A stretch of 64,000 nucleotides of DNA from Amblyomma americanum (lineage: Eukaryota > Arthropoda > Arachnida > Ixodida > Ixodidae). Made by a program: the position numbers and the translations under genes. Location: assembly GCF_052857255.1 (NCBI RefSeq), contig NC_135505.1:54114792-54178791 (forward strand), in the 5' to 3' direction. The stretch's first letter is position 1, and every line of letters starts with the position of its first letter. Positions 1 to 11,525 of this stretch are shown in pieces. A model generated the notes under the pieces. That model did not search any database. It had not been told where the DNA came from and was given only the letters and a program-made list of their open reading frames with translations.

Positions 1-374
1 GATGACGTTGGTTGTGATGACGTCACAAGGTCGTGTTAGGTGGCTCATCTGCCACAAATGTTGCTCCTCTGAGCATTTAGGGAGAATTTGAACGTCGTCC
101 TGGGTGCATAGGGTGGTCACAAAGGCGTCCACACCTCAGCATATTTTTCACTGTGAACATCGACAGTGATGATGACGACGACGACGCTAGATTTTCTGCA
201 GAACGGAAGCGTTTACGCTATTGCGTTAACAGCCTGCAAACCATGGTTCGATATCGCACAATTCTGTCTGCTAAAGATGTATGTTAGTGCTGCAGTGCAA
301 CGGAAACTGCAACCAGGTTTAAGAAACAGCAAAAGGCGTATTTTATTCCGAGTAATTCAGGAAAACCAAATAGT
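1..374. other. no gene seen
   Basis: I see no supported gene. The stretch holds a short GAY-rich trinucleotide run near 165-187 and otherwise unremarkable sequence. The left edge of the window may cut an element, but no domain is readable. Confidence 0.5.
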
Positions 375-617
375 GGACAGCCGCCGTGGTGGCTGAGTGG
401 TTATGGCGCTCACCTGCTGGTCCGAACGACGCGGGTTAGATCCCGACCGCGGCGGTAGAATTTCGATGGAGGCGAAATTCTAGAGGCCCGTGTACTGTGC
501 GATGTCAGTGCATGGTAAAGAACCCCAGGTGGTCGAAATTTCCGGAGCCCTTCATTACGGCGTCCCTCATAGCCCGAGGCGCTTTGGGACGTTAAACCCC
601 ATAAACCAAACCAAACT
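375..617 (+). repeat. Ruka-like tRNA-derived SINE, copy 1
   Basis: This is a short non-coding retroposon with a tRNA-derived head. Box A (TGGCTGAGTGG, about 390-400) fits the pol III consensus exactly. A box B-like element (GGTTAGATCCC, about 434-444) follows at tRNA-like spacing. The body carries segments shared with the copies at 48786 and 58641 (AGAGGCCCGTGTAC, AAAGAACCC, GGAGCCC) and ends in a C/A-rich tail (CCATAAACCAAACC). An imperfect direct repeat, AAATAGT, occurs at 368-374 and 618-624 and may be a short target-site duplication. The family resembles the Ruka SINE described from ixodid ticks. The family name is from memory; the tRNA-like structure and the multiple copies are seen directly. 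Confidence 0.85.
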
Positions 618-624
618 AAATAGT

Positions 625-1574
625 AGATAACTCTTACACGAGGTAGAATTCTGAAAATATCGAGACCTCAACATCGTGAGCTCTTCACAAACAAACGTAT
701 GTTTTGCTTACAAGCAAAATAGAAAGCACACTCTGCTACACAAAACCTTTTGATCTCCCATCCCGAGATAAATGATACTATGGAGGAATCTTCCTCTCTC
801 TTTGCTTTTCAGAAGCGGGCGAAAAGTTACTTTCTGGAAAATGCATTCGAAATATTTTTGTGCTTACATCTTTTTATTTATCGCACTTTTGCTTTATTTC
901 CTATGTACACAATTATTCTCTATACATAAGTTGGAAATGTGTCTGCTCTTGCACTCCGCAGATATGATTTTTTAAATCTTTTTTCTATGTATATATTTAG
1001 TTTGCTATAGATATGTTTGATCTGTCTATTCTTGGACTATCTTTTTCTCTGATTTTTACACGTGTATTCTGATTAAGAAGAATAGAATGAACGTTTATAT
1101 TAGAAAGTTGTATTTTACAAAAATTTACATTGTGTTCATTAGATTGTTCAAATATGTGTATATAAGTGATCTTGCTGCTGCGTTCGAGTGGTGCTTAGGG
1201 CCCAGTCAGGCAGATTGATTTTTGCCTTTGACCCCTGCACCAAAGCACTGAGTTGTCTGAATTTTTTTTAATAAAGAAAGATAGCCTGGTCCGTCTGTAA
1301 TGTGAAGGAATTGTTTCCTTTGTGGATACTTCATATTAAAGACGTCCGTGGTATGTCCGCTATTGTTCAGAACCTAGCGCCTAATGCGTGCGTTTTTTTT
1401 TTCAATTTTTGGTCTTCGCTTCCATTATCAGTATTCTCTTGCAAGCGGATTGTAGTGGCGAGAAGTTCTACACAGCATTGAACTTATATTTGTGACATTT
1501 CAAACAGTTCTACGGTAACAAGTGAAAATAGTACTGGCGAGAGAACCTCCGGAAGGGTCGGGCAGCTTAGAAGA
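625..1574. other. AT-rich spacer, no gene recognised
   Basis: No domain is readable on either strand. A short open frame at 772-975 (+) would give a hydrophobic peptide, but it has no family signature and AT-rich composition explains it. An AATAAAG hexamer near 1270, after a short distinct block (about 1160-1265), could mark the 3' end of an old transcript or LINE tail; I cannot assign it. Confidence 0.4.
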
Positions 1575-1712
1575 GAACAGGGCAATCACAGGACAGAGAG
1601 AAACGTAAAACACAGGAGCTGTTTTCATTGTGTCGTACCTGTGTTGTGTGTTACTCTCTTTGTCCTGTGATTGTGCTGTTCCCTTTCAAGCAATGTTAAA
1701 CCAACTAGCCGG
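1575..1712. repeat. imperfect palindrome, Penelope-terminal-like relic
   Basis: Two arms of about 42-44 bases (1575-1616 and 1638-1682) are near inverted complements, each with the core CAATCACAGGACA and separated by about 21 bases. Just outside the right arm, read on the minus strand, lies CTAGTTGGTTT. The same word sits at 42350-42360 directly outside a Penelope-type inverted repeat. The arms also resemble the hairpin at 28878-28959 (CAGCGCAATCAAAG). I read it as a decayed terminal fragment of a Penelope-like element; the palindrome is seen directly, the family assignment is inference. Confidence 0.5.
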
Positions 1713-2274
1713 CAACAACACCCTCGGGTTCTGGAAGCCTTATACATTAAGCAAGGGTAAAAACAAAGCAGTGTTTGTGTGTAGGAAATAGGTTTTCACA
1801 GAAGGTTAGTTTCTGCATCGACAGATAGATGCTGCAAGAATGATCAGCGCTTGCACGCGTTCAACATAAGAAATTTTCGTGGCTGTTTTTCTCACATCCA
1901 TTTCATTTTCTTTCCACAACAGTAAAGCCGCTGAAATAACATTGTGTTGAAGGTCCTTCAGGTGATCGAGTAGCCCTTCTACTAGCTTCAAGTGGTAAAA
2001 TATCGCTCAATACTTACTGCTCAGTTCACTCTTTGCCGCCGGGATATCACTGAGTAGTCTTGCACATTTTTTTTTCTTTCTGTGTCTTTATATATATAAA
2101 GCTTCTTAGTCTCTTTTGATTGATTTATACATAGCAAAAACATTAATAGATAGAATTACGTAGGGTGCACGGTATTTTTTTATTGGTACATAGGAACTCA
2201 AGTTCAAGTTTGCTTACATGTTTATTTACATCAGGACGATGTAGGTAGGCCCGGACAGAAAAGTGAAAAAAATT
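1713..2274. other. spacer, no gene recognised
   Basis: No conserved coding signal is visible. A T/A-rich block around 2090-2200 and the word TTTATTTACATC near 2220 could be the reverse-strand tail of an old retroelement, but nothing supports a specific family. Confidence 0.35.
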
Positions 2275-2791
2275 CACTTGAAGGAGTCAGGGCCTCGTGA
2301 GAGGCAGTCGGCGTCAAGAGTGCTTGCGTACAGACTTTTAAATGATGGTGATGTCAGTCTCTTAGAGGCGCAGGCTCCATCGAGCGAGGGGGCCCGAAGA
2401 TTCCTTTAAACTGTCAAGCCAGCACAAATATCGCTGACCACCTTGAACGGTTGTTCGTACCGGTAGGGACGGAATTTAGACGTAGCCTAGATGATGACAG
2501 GACTGCAGTTGTCGAACAGTAAGCCTCGGCCTTCGACAAGGTGGGCTAGCGTAAGCAATTACTTTCTCCAGTCCGCAGGTTTTCTGAGCGTGCACGGCGC
2601 CGAAGCGCATGCTGCTTTTGCCGGTATGAATATGTCTCGGCGTTTTCATCAAAGTTCGCGAGGATCGGTGGGTACTGCAAAAGACGCTGAAATTTATGGA
2701 AGGCTTCCGCTTGCCGCACTTCCCTTTTAAAAAGCACGTCTGCCTTTCGCTTCCAAAAGAAACTGTTTATTCGGCCGACTTGCACCAACAA
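2275..2791 (-). pseudogene. Ty3/gypsy Pol relic: end of RT and start of RNase H
   Basis: The minus strand encodes the junction between reverse transcriptase and RNase H of a gypsy-type polyprotein. Readable landmarks in order are AFHKFQRLLQYPPILANFD (RT thumb to tether), then in another frame IHTGKSSM, where intact elements have IHTDAS with a catalytic Asp, then EKVIAYAS, and finally FRPYRYEQPFKVVSD with a decayed W-L-DS-LKESSG segment typical of the RNase H tail. At least two frameshifts and loss of the first RNase H aspartate make it non-functional. No LTR, gag or integrase is adjacent, so this is an isolated fragment of about 520 bp. Confidence 0.75.
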
Positions 2792-3077
2792 ATAAAGGAA
2801 TGATTCGGTTGAGGCAAAAGCAACAATCGTGCTCAGCGGACGTCGAGCTGAATGTCTTCTGCTCTCAGCTGCTCTGAACTGAAATGTGATAGCGTACTTA
2901 CGATATATGCGTGCAAAGTTATCACAACGTTTTGGAACAACCTAGAATCGTCTACGCCTAGATGCAATCAATTGAGATCAACCTGGTCGCGGCTTGCACC
3001 AAAAAACAAAGCGATAAAGCGGCGTGCCGGCATCTTTGAAGAATGAACAAACAAAAACTACGATGATTAACGGCAAT
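2792..3077. other. spacer, no gene recognised
   Basis: Flanking DNA of the RTE insertion at 3092. Its last bases, ATGTTAGCGAAATA at 3078-3091, are the left copy of that element's target-site duplication. Confidence 0.4.
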
Positions 3078-3091
3078 ATGTTAGCGAAATA

Positions 3092-4993
3092 CCGGATACA
3101 CAGGATACCGGGAAGCTATCTCATGTGACGAAAGATCTGATTAAGAAGCGCGAAAGCATGAGGACGTCTTACCCTTCGGACAGAATAGACATAACAGAGC
3201 TATCAAAGTTAACAAATAAGCGCAACATAGCCGACATAAGGAAGTTTAATATGGAGAGAATCGAGCATGCCTTAAATAACGGAGGTAGCCTAAAAGCAGT
3301 GAAGAGGAAACTAGGCATAGGTAAAAACCAGATATATGCATTACGAGACAAGCAGGGCAAAGTCATTAGCAATATGGATAAGATAGTTAACGTATCTGGA
3401 GAGTTCTACACAGATATGTACAGTAGCCAATGTAATCAGAGAATGAATGAGGAAGACAGCAGTGCACCGCAATGCGTCATCCCGCCAGTACCGCAAGAAG
3501 AAGTAAAGAAAGCCTTAGAAGCAATGAAAAGGGGAAAAGCAGCTGGGGAGGATCAGGTAACAGCAGATCTGTTGAAGGATGGAGGGGACATCGTGCTAGA
3601 AAAACTAGCCACCCTGTATAGGCAATGCTTTATGACCTCAACTGTACCAGAAGCTTGGAAGAATGCAAACATTGTCTTAATTCATAAGAAGGGAGACGCC
3701 AAGGACTTGAAAATTTGCAGGCCGATCAGCTTACTATCCGTTGCCTACAAAGTATTTACTAAAGTAATCGCTAATAGAGTCAGAGCAACGCTAGGCTTTA
3801 ATCAACCAAATGATCAGGCAGGCTTAAGTAAAGGATATTCCACAATAGATCATATTCACACTATCAATAAGGTAATAGAGAAATGCGCAGAATATAACCA
3901 ACCTCTATATATATAGCTTTCATTGATTACGAGAAAGCATTCGACTCATTGGAAACCTCAGCAGTTATACAGGCATTGCGTATTCAGGGGGTAGAAGTGC
4001 CTTATGTCAAAATACTGGAAGATATATATAGCAACTGCACAGCTATTATAGTCCTCCATAAAGTCAGCAATAAAATTCCAATAAGAAAGGGCGTCAGGCA
4101 AGGAGACACGATCTCGCCAATGCTGTTCATCGCATGTTTACAGGAGGTATTTCGGGGCCTTAATTGGGAACAGTTGGGAATAAGAATAAAAGGAGAATAC
4201 CTAAATAATCTGCGATTCGCTGATGACATCGCCTTGCTGAGTCACTCAGGAGGTGAACTGCAAATCATGATCAATGAGTTGGACAGGCAGAGCAGATCGA
4301 TGGGCCTAAAAATTAACACGCAGAAAACCAAAGTAATGTTCAACAGGCTAGCAAGAGAACAACAGATCATAATTGGCAGCGAGAACCTAGAAGTTGTGAC
4401 GGAATACGTCTATTTAGGGCAGGTAGTGACAGCTGATCCGGATCACGAGAGGGAGATAACAAGAAGGATAAAAATGGTGTGGGGGGCATATGGCAAATTC
4501 TCGCAGATCATGAGTGGCAGTTTACCAATTTCCCTCAAGAGGAAAGTGTACAACAGCTGTATCTTACCGGTACTCACCTACGGGGCCGAAACGTGGAGGC
4601 TAACGAAAAGAGTTCAGCTTAAGTTAAGGACAACGCAGCGAGCCATGGAAAGAAAAATGATAGGTGTAACGTTAAGAGACCGGAAGCGGGCAGAGTGGAT
4701 GAGGGAAAAAACGCGGGTTAATGGCATCCTAGTCAAATCAAGAAAAAGAAATGGGCTTGGGCAGGGCATGTAATGCGAAGGCAAGATAACCGCTGGTCCT
4801 TAAGGGTAACGGAGTAGATTCCAAGAGAAAGTAAGCGTAGCAGGGGGCGGTAGAATATTAGGTGGGCGGATGAGATTAAGAAGTTTGCACTCAAAGGATG
4901 GATGCAGCTGGCAAAGGATAGGGTTAATTGGAGAGACGTTGGAGAGGCCTTTGCCCTGCAGTGGGTGTAGTAAGGCTAATGATGATGATGATG
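3092..4993 (+). mobile_element. 5'-truncated RTE-clade LINE with 14-bp TSD
   Basis: This non-LTR retrotransposon copy lacks its 5' end (tRNA-like head and endonuclease) and keeps the linker, reverse transcriptase and 3' end. It runs parallel to the fuller copy at 60520 and ends in the same way: a stop, a short GTAGTAAGGCT segment and a (GATGAT)n tail. The direct repeat ATGTTAGCGAAATA occurs at 3078-3091 and again at 4994-5007, immediately after the tail; the first bases could be shared with the tail, so the duplication is 11-14 bp. This is the footprint of target-primed reverse transcription that stopped early. About a dozen bases at the 5' junction (about 3092-3102) do not match the fuller copy. 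Confidence 0.92.
3125..4970 (+). pseudogene. RTE reverse transcriptase, frameshifted
   Basis: Two main open segments (3125-3916 and 3949-4773) carry the RT. Motifs in order are EEVKKALEAMKRGKAAGEDQ, NRPISLLSV-like (here CRPISLLSV), AGLSKGYSTIDHIH, then after the break FIDYEKAFDS, RKGVRQGDTISPMLF and the catalytic LRFADDIALL. The break near 3905-3916 comes from a (TA) repeat two bases longer than in the 60520 copy, which creates a TAG. A one-base loss near 4735 (AGTCAAATC versus AGTCGAAATC) ends the second segment; the C-terminal region is still recognisable up to the stop at 4968-4970. The protein would nick-prime and reverse-transcribe its own RNA; this copy cannot. Confidence 0.9.
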
Positions 4994-5007
4994 ATGTTAG
5001 CGAAATA

Positions 5008-6380
5008 TAAAACGGATAATTCTCAACACTCCGCGCACCGGCAGTCTTTCCAAATAGCAAGAAATTGTAATCTCCGTCTTCTTCAGCGGTTCCAATCGAT
5101 TACTGCGCGCTTTGCCTGCTGGTGTAAGGACGAAATATTGTGCTGATCCGGCATTAACGTCCATGTTGACACTGGTTGAGGCAGTTCTAGGAGAATGTGT
5201 CCTTAATCGGCAGCTCCTAAAGTTCATTTGCCGTCAAAGACCGTTGCTGGGTTACACGATCTTCGCTGCTGCTACCTGCCGGCGCTGTTTCTTTCAATGA
5301 TAGCTTCCTCGCCGTTGGGCACATTCGAATCAAATGAGCCTCCCTGCCACAACTGTGATAGTCTCGACGAAGCAATGAGCAGGCGGCGGTTTCTTTTCCA
5401 CTGTTTCTACATCAATCGCGCAGCTTATCACTCTCATTTCGGTTCGTGGGCTAACAACATGACACCTTTATTGCTAGCACATCAGTAGAGCTTTCTCCAA
5501 GATTTATCTTCTGGGAATTAAGCGCTTGGTTCTCTGACGCCCACGAAAGTGCTTCTGCTAGTTTAAGATCCTTTTTTGCCAGTGGTTTTATATATAGGTT
5601 CTTCGAGCTGACGAAACATACGATGCCGTCCCTCAATAAACTGTCTAGTATTGTTGCAAAGTTGCAGTTAGGGCCATTGCTTCATATTTAGACAATGAAA
5701 GCCAGTAAAGGGTCCTCTTAGAACAAACGTAGTCAAGTGACTGGAGCAAGAAACAAGCTTTTTCGTTGTCTTTGGATTTTACTGCCAAATACAAGAGCGA
5801 GAGTGAAAGAATATTCTTATTTTTCTAGCTCATGTCCGAGCCGTAGTCGCCCTTTTAATGGGTGCTCTGCAGCGGCTAAGGTGAACTAGGACCAGGTGTC
5901 ACTTAGATGTGTCTGGTGTGGTCGACGAAAAGTGGCCATAGGAGACACTGGAGAGAAGTTTGCGAAGCGTTCAGTCGAGCGCATGTGAGTTGACAGGAGG
6001 GAGGTACGATATGTGAGAGAGAACGTGGGGGGGGGGGGGTTAGAGGTGCGCATGCATATCATAGTGAAGGGAGTTTGTCAGTCGACAGAGACTGGCGTCG
6101 ACACGGCACAAGAAGTGGAAGAGGGAGGGAAGGGTTTGTTGTAGTGCCGCAAATTGCGAAGGTATTCGCGACCTTCCTGCAGGTGTGTAGCGTGGTCTAC
6201 CGTGGTATTATATTGGGAATGCCAGGCAGACAAATGGCACGGTGAAATTTCTTCACGGGCCGGAGTGTGGGCAAGCGAAGTCTCCTGTATGCATTGATGA
6301 CCATGAATTCATTGAAGATGGAGTTGGAGCGTAAGGTGGAGGTCAGATATTGTAGCAAGACATCTGCGATACATTGGAAA
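5008..6380. other. spacer, no gene recognised
   Basis: I see no gene I can support. Around 5340-5400 (+) a C-x2-C cluster (PCHNCDSLDEA) faintly recalls the knuckle at the end of RNase H LINEs, but the remaining ligands do not line up. A 13-G run lies at 6027-6039 inside a purine-rich block. Confidence 0.4.
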
Positions 6381-8552
6381 AGAGCAGAGATGCGATAGAG
6401 AAAGAACATCCACATCGCGTACAATAGGGCTTGGGTTCGAATAGCAGTGCCACGCAATTCTCCACCGGGTATGAAAAAAACTCCCAAGTGTTGATGGAAT
6501 TGCACAACTAGGCCTAGGATGCGGCCTGATCTCAGTGACAGGAATCGGCAACGCACTCCCTCACCAGAGAAAGATTTGGTCATTCTGGTGCAGTGCTTGG
6601 GCACAACCTTCTATGAACAAATGCATTAACACTCGACCCTCAGTCTCCAGCGGTTACGGAGCAACTGACCAAGGTGGTGGTCAGATCTGTGACGCAGCGG
6701 AGGTTGCTAAGATTCTCTGGCTCCGGAGTGGCCGCAATTGGAAACTAAATCTTCCAACATTTAACGCCAGAACCTCATCCATAATCTTACTGCTAACTGA
6801 GCAGTCCTGTTAACTAGCGGGTAATAAATAAAATTGCATAGGGTTTAGCGAGATTAGCAGGACAGATGCGGCGTATGCAGTACTAAGGGGCCGGCACGTA
6901 CTGAATTATCGTGGATTAGCGAGCAGATGAGAACTAGGGTGCGATTCATCGTGAATCACGTTATAGCAATATACAACAGTGCTATGGTATTTATGAGGGG
7001 TTGGCCGCTATCGTAATCAGGCTCAATAACAGGCACAATCTGAAGGCAGTTCAGGCCTACGCACCTACATCGAGCCATGACGACCAGGTCTTTCAAAGCT
7101 TCCATGAAGACGTGGAACCGGCAATGAGCAAACTAAAATCAGAGTACACTGTAATGATGGGCGACTTCGATGAGAAGGTAGGCAAAAACGAGGCTGGATA
7201 CCAGGTGGTGGGTGTTGATAGAGAGAAATAATTAACTAATTAACAGATGATTAATATCTTCTTCCACAAACGGAAGAACATGAAGATATGTAATAGACAG
7301 AATTCTCTGACTAGAAATGAAATAAATTTAAGTTCATACTAAGCGGTCATCCTGGTATCGTGCATGAAGTGGGCGTCCTCAGAAAGGTTCTCAGATTAGC
7401 TTAGACTGGAATAGAGAACGTAAGAAACTAGTGAACCGGAAGCTTACTAATGAGTTAGCGGTAAGAAAGAAAGCCGTAAAAACTAGGACATTGCTTCAGC
7501 ACAGATATTCGGCTTCAACTAAGGAAAAAGGGTGAACGTTCAAGCAAGGAACGATAATCACACAGCTATTATTACGGAGTGCACAGTTGAAGTACGCGGC
7601 AGGATGGTTTGTCAGAATACTTGCAAGCTATCTCAGTAAACTAAATATCTGATAAAGAAACGCCGAATGATGAAACCGAATAACCCTGCAGACTGAAGAG
7701 AACTGGCAGTGCTCTCAAAGTTAATAAATAAGCGCAAGGTAGCCGACATAAGAAAGTTTAATATGGATAGAATGGACCATACTCTGAAGAACGGACGTAG
7801 CCTAAACGTGGTGAAGCGGGAACTTAACATAGGTAAATATCAGATGTATGCGATAAGAGACAAAGAAGGCAATGTCATCAACAATATAGATGAGGTAGTT
7901 AAAGTAGCCAAAGAGCACTTCACAAATCTATAGAGTAGCCATTGCTAACAGAAAGTAATGAGAGAGGCAGTGTCGCATAGCAATGTGACATCCCGCCAGT
8001 AATAAAACAGGAAGAGGGATACAAAGCCTTAGGAGCACTGAAAAGGGAGAAAGCAACTAGTGAGGATCAAGTAAAAACAGATCTGTTGAAGAATGAAGGA
8101 CAAACTGTCCTATAAAAACTAGCCATCCTATACATGCAATGCCTTATGACCTCGAACGTACCGGGAACTTCGAAGAACGCTTATCTGATCTTAATTTTTA
8201 AGACACAGACTTCAAGGACATAACAAAATTGCCGATCGATCAGTTTACTGTCCACTGCCTACAAGGTATGTACTAAGGTAATCGCTAACAAAGTCCGGAC
8301 CACCCTGCACTTCAATCAGCCAAATCAGACGGCAGTCTTTCGTAAAGCACACTCGATAACGCACCATATTTACTTAATTAACGAGATGATTGAAAAATTA
8401 GCAATATAACCAAACCCTGTATATTGCCTTCAATGTATATGGGAAAGCATTTGGCTGAGTGGAAGTCCCAGCAATCATGCTAGAATTGCAGAATAAGGGT
8501 GAAGAGCGCCTTTTATAGTGATTCGTGTAGTCATGAATAAAATTCCAATAAT
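6381..8552 (+). mobile_element. degenerate RTE LINE with tRNA-like head, left part
   Basis: An older, more diverged copy of the family seen at 60520. It starts with the same tRNA-derived head (box B-like GGTTCGAATAG near 6433) and shares the leader (CGCAATTCTCCACC, TGCGGCCTGATCTC, GACGCAGCGGAGG). It continues through endonuclease pieces (QAYAPTSSHDDQ at about 7050-7085; MGDFDEKVG, which has Asp where the other copy has Asn) and the linker (LSKLINKRKVADIRKFNMD at 7710). RT is reduced to fragments. Homology stops near 8552, at the point of the RT where the piece at 20181 resumes. Many stops and indels; no intact protein. The shared head and leader show the tRNA-like segment belongs to the family. 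Confidence 0.85.
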
Positions 8553-9655
8553 TAAGAGTTGTGTTGTCTTCATTTCAATGGCGTATAAGCAACTAAGGCT
8601 ATCATGCGCCAAGCACAAGGTGTAAGAAATTGTTTTCTGTAGATTTTTAGAAAGGTATAAAAAATATGGCGGTGTAGAAAGCCTAAAAGGTTATATCCTT
8701 CTGCCCAGTACTGTGAGAAAAACAAGATTCACAAATGACTAATAATAAAGGTTTCAAAGGAGGCTGCGTAACCCCGTCAGCAATTCTTGGCTGGGCTAGC
8801 ACTGGAGGCCCCCATCCAATCAAAATAAAAACCTCAGCCCTTTTCTCAGAAATAAGAAAGTGGCTGAGGTGCATCAATCAAAGTACTGGGTGATGTTTTA
8901 CTTTTTTTAAGAACACCAGCTTCTGTTAAAAATCTAAAAACGCAGGACGTGTTCACAATTGTATTTTCACCTAAGAGCAGTGATAGATGAAAAGAGATCC
9001 TTTGGTTATACAACGGAGAGAAGCAGTTTTTCCGTAGCCTTTCCAGTTCCAAACATGAAATTAAAATGTGACTGACTGTATGTTCATCTCCACATGCACA
9101 AACTTGATTGTCGTTTGTTAGCAGAAGTTGTTGTGTAATGCGTGTGTGGCCTAGATGGAGACGGCAGATAAAGACTTCTCTGAAACGTGTCAGGAGCACA
9201 CATGATTTCCATTCACGCAGAACTGGTTTTATTAAGTTTAGCTTGTTATTTACTTGGCTGTTCCAAGTGGACTGCCAAATTTTCCTTGCCTTACATTATC
9301 GTAATTTCATGCAATTTTTATAGGGCACATTTCCATTTTTATTTGCTTGTCATAAGCTTGAGCAGCGCACAAATCTGCTCTTTCGTTGTCTTTTATGCCG
9401 ACATGGCTTGGTACCCAGCACAGTCTTTTGTCTTGTCTTTCAGCTATGGTTGCAGTGATGTTGTGGATGAGGTCACCGAGCTGCGGAGTTAAAGCATTTC
9501 TAGAATGAAGGGCTGTGAGCACACGTAGCCAGTATGTGTAAATAATACTGCTGCCGATGTTCTCAATTCCAATTTTTTCTATGCCTACACAGATAGCGTA
9601 ACATGCCGCAGTGAGGATGGAAGCACACTGTGGAAGTCTTACTATATTATTGTGT
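8553..9655 (-). mobile_element. I-superfamily LINE 3' part, copy A
   Basis: The 5'-truncated 3' part of a minus-strand non-LTR element. Reading in transcript direction, it starts inside RNase H (at about 9307-9522: CWVPSHVGIKDNERADL, the C-terminal RNase H motif with its Asp). It continues into a post-RNase H domain (8846-9199: RLHLGHTRITQQLLL, then the Cys/His knuckle CACGDEHTVSHILISC) and ends in a 3' UTR with CTTGGCGCATGATAGCCTTA and an ACAACACAAC-rich end. RNase H after RT is a hallmark of the I superfamily. Three further copies of the same 3' end lie at 9656, 21108 and 21986, all on the minus strand. A frameshift separates the RNase H and knuckle frames. Confidence 0.85.
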
Positions 9656-11254
9656 TGTGTTGAGTTTAGCGGCGAATAAGCAACTAAGGCTATCCTGCGC
9701 CAAGCTCAATGTATAAGAAATAGCTTTCTGTAGATTTTTACAGAGGTGTAAAAAATATGGCGGTGTAGAAAGTTAAAAGGTTATATCGTTCTGCCGAGTA
9801 ATGAGAGAAAATAAAGATTCACAAATGGCCAATAATAAAGATTACAAAGGAGGCTGGGTACCCTCATGAGACGTTCTTGGCTGGGCAAGGACTGGAGGCC
9901 CCAACCAATTCAAATAAAAAACCACAGCCCTTTTTTCAGAAATGAGAAAGCGGCTGAGGTGCATCAGGCAAAATGCTGGATGATGTTTTACATTTTTTAA
10001 GAACACCAGCTTCTCTTAAAAATTTAAGAACACAAAACATGTCCACAATTGCATTTTCGCCTAAGAACAGTGATGAATGAAGAGTGGTGCATTGGTTATG
10101 AAACAGAGAAAAGCACTTTTTCCTTACGTTGTCCAGTTTCGAACATGAAATTGAAATGTGACTGACTGTAAGTTCATTTCCTTTGCACAACCTGGTTTGT
10201 CTTCTTTTGTTAGCAGATAGTTGTGTGTGGCGTATATGTAGACGGCAGGTAATGACTATTTTATTCCAATTCCCCTGTACCACTGCGCTTCCAACGTAAG
10301 CGCATGTTTTTGAACGGTCCGTATGAAAAGCTGCGAAGTTACTGTACTTTATCCATGTGTGAGGAATTCATGTATTATATGTTGGTGCGAAATTTTTTTA
10401 AGGAAGTGTGTAAGTGTGAGATCACACATTTTGGGAAAATTGTACCACAGCGGAAGTGGACCTCGCCATTGACCAAAGCTTTGCAATATGTCAAGTACGC
10501 CGAAGTTCTGGCAAATGTCTTCAAATCGCAATGACAGGGGACGGGCAGCTTGCGGTTTATTTTTAAAGAGTACTCTAGATGGGCACTCTGTAGCGATGCG
10601 GTAACAAATATGATTGTACAGTGAACGGATTTTTAGAATCTACGAGCATATGAGCATGACTCTTCTGTCTGTAAGTGACGGTTCGTTGGTTTCAACATAA
10701 TGACTGTTTGTCTTTCACATGTATTTCACATGTTGATGTGTTGGAGGATGTGCGAGCTATCTGGAAGTCGCGTACATAACAGACCGATATTCTTTTGCTA
10801 AGAGAATTCATTTTTGGGTTATGGGTTATGGAGCCTTAACGTCCCAAAGCGACTCAGGCTATGAGGGACGCCGTAGTGAAGGGCTCTGTGAATTTCGACC
10901 ACCTGCGGTTCTTTAACGCGCACTGACATGGCACAGTGCACGACCCTCTGCATTTTTACAATAGAGTTGTGCTTAAAATACAGCCTCGAGGTATTCCATT
11001 TTCTTGAATAAAATTTCTCGAAAGCGATGAGTCCAGGCGAACATATAATGAACGGTTAGACAAAAAGTATTTAAGGGAGTTCAGCATTCTGCCACGCATG
11101 CCGAGCTCAGCTAAGTCCTGAAGAATTCCGAACCTTCAGGTTGTATCCTATGCTTTTTCTAAATCGAAAAAGGCTGCAAGACAGTGTTGTTTGTGGATAA
11201 AGGCCTCTCTGACAGTATTTTCGAGACGGTCTAGGTGATCTGTTGTGGAGAATC
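9656..11254 (-). mobile_element. I-superfamily LINE 3' part, copy B, with SINE insertion
   Basis: Second minus-strand copy, longer than copy A. It holds, in transcript direction, RT palm (about 11250-10960: LAELGMRGRMLN, SLKYFLSNRSLYVR, ENGIPRGCILS), a Ruka-like SINE, the RT active-site block (near 10745-10760, reading YVRD where functional elements have YVDD), the RT-RNase H linker, a heavily decayed RNase H and the knuckle domain (9936-10283: CRLHIRHTQ and LTVSHISISC). The 3' UTR repeats copy A's. Loss of the first catalytic aspartate of Y-x-DD, together with several stops, makes it inactive. The 5' end abuts the (TTTA)n tail of the next element at 11255. Confidence 0.85.
10816..10950 (-). 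repeat. Ruka-like SINE, copy 2, 5'-truncated, inside RT
   Basis: The reverse strand reads the SINE body and tail: AAAGAACCGCAGGTGGTCG, GGAGCCC-like, then the CTTTGGGACGTTAAGG end and a short CCATAACCC tail. The tRNA head is missing. The 7-bp repeat CATTTTT flanks it (10809-10815 and 10951-10957). Removing the SINE and one repeat copy brings the two parts of the copy B RT together. It therefore inserted after copy B. Confidence 0.85.
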
Positions 11255-11525
11255 TTTTTTATTTATTTATTTATTGGAAATACCTGCAGCGCCCGAAGGC
11301 ATTATTGCAGGGGGGATGAGGATACATAACGGAAGAATAGGCCAGAAAAAAAAAGAGGAAAAAAAAAGCAATACAACAAGGCATGACACAGCAAGTACAA
11401 AATGAATGAAATAGGAAACAACAAAAAGACATGAAGCAAAAAAAGCCAACTGACCAAATGATGCTGGACCAACAACAACGAAGACCGCGTGATTAAAAAA
11501 AGCCAAAAGAAAGCCAACTGCGCAC

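Noticed and set aside
5340..5480. CHNC...FLFHC as the terminal knuckle of an RNase H LINE
   Set aside because: Ligand spacing is wrong and no RNase H or 3' UTR context is present.
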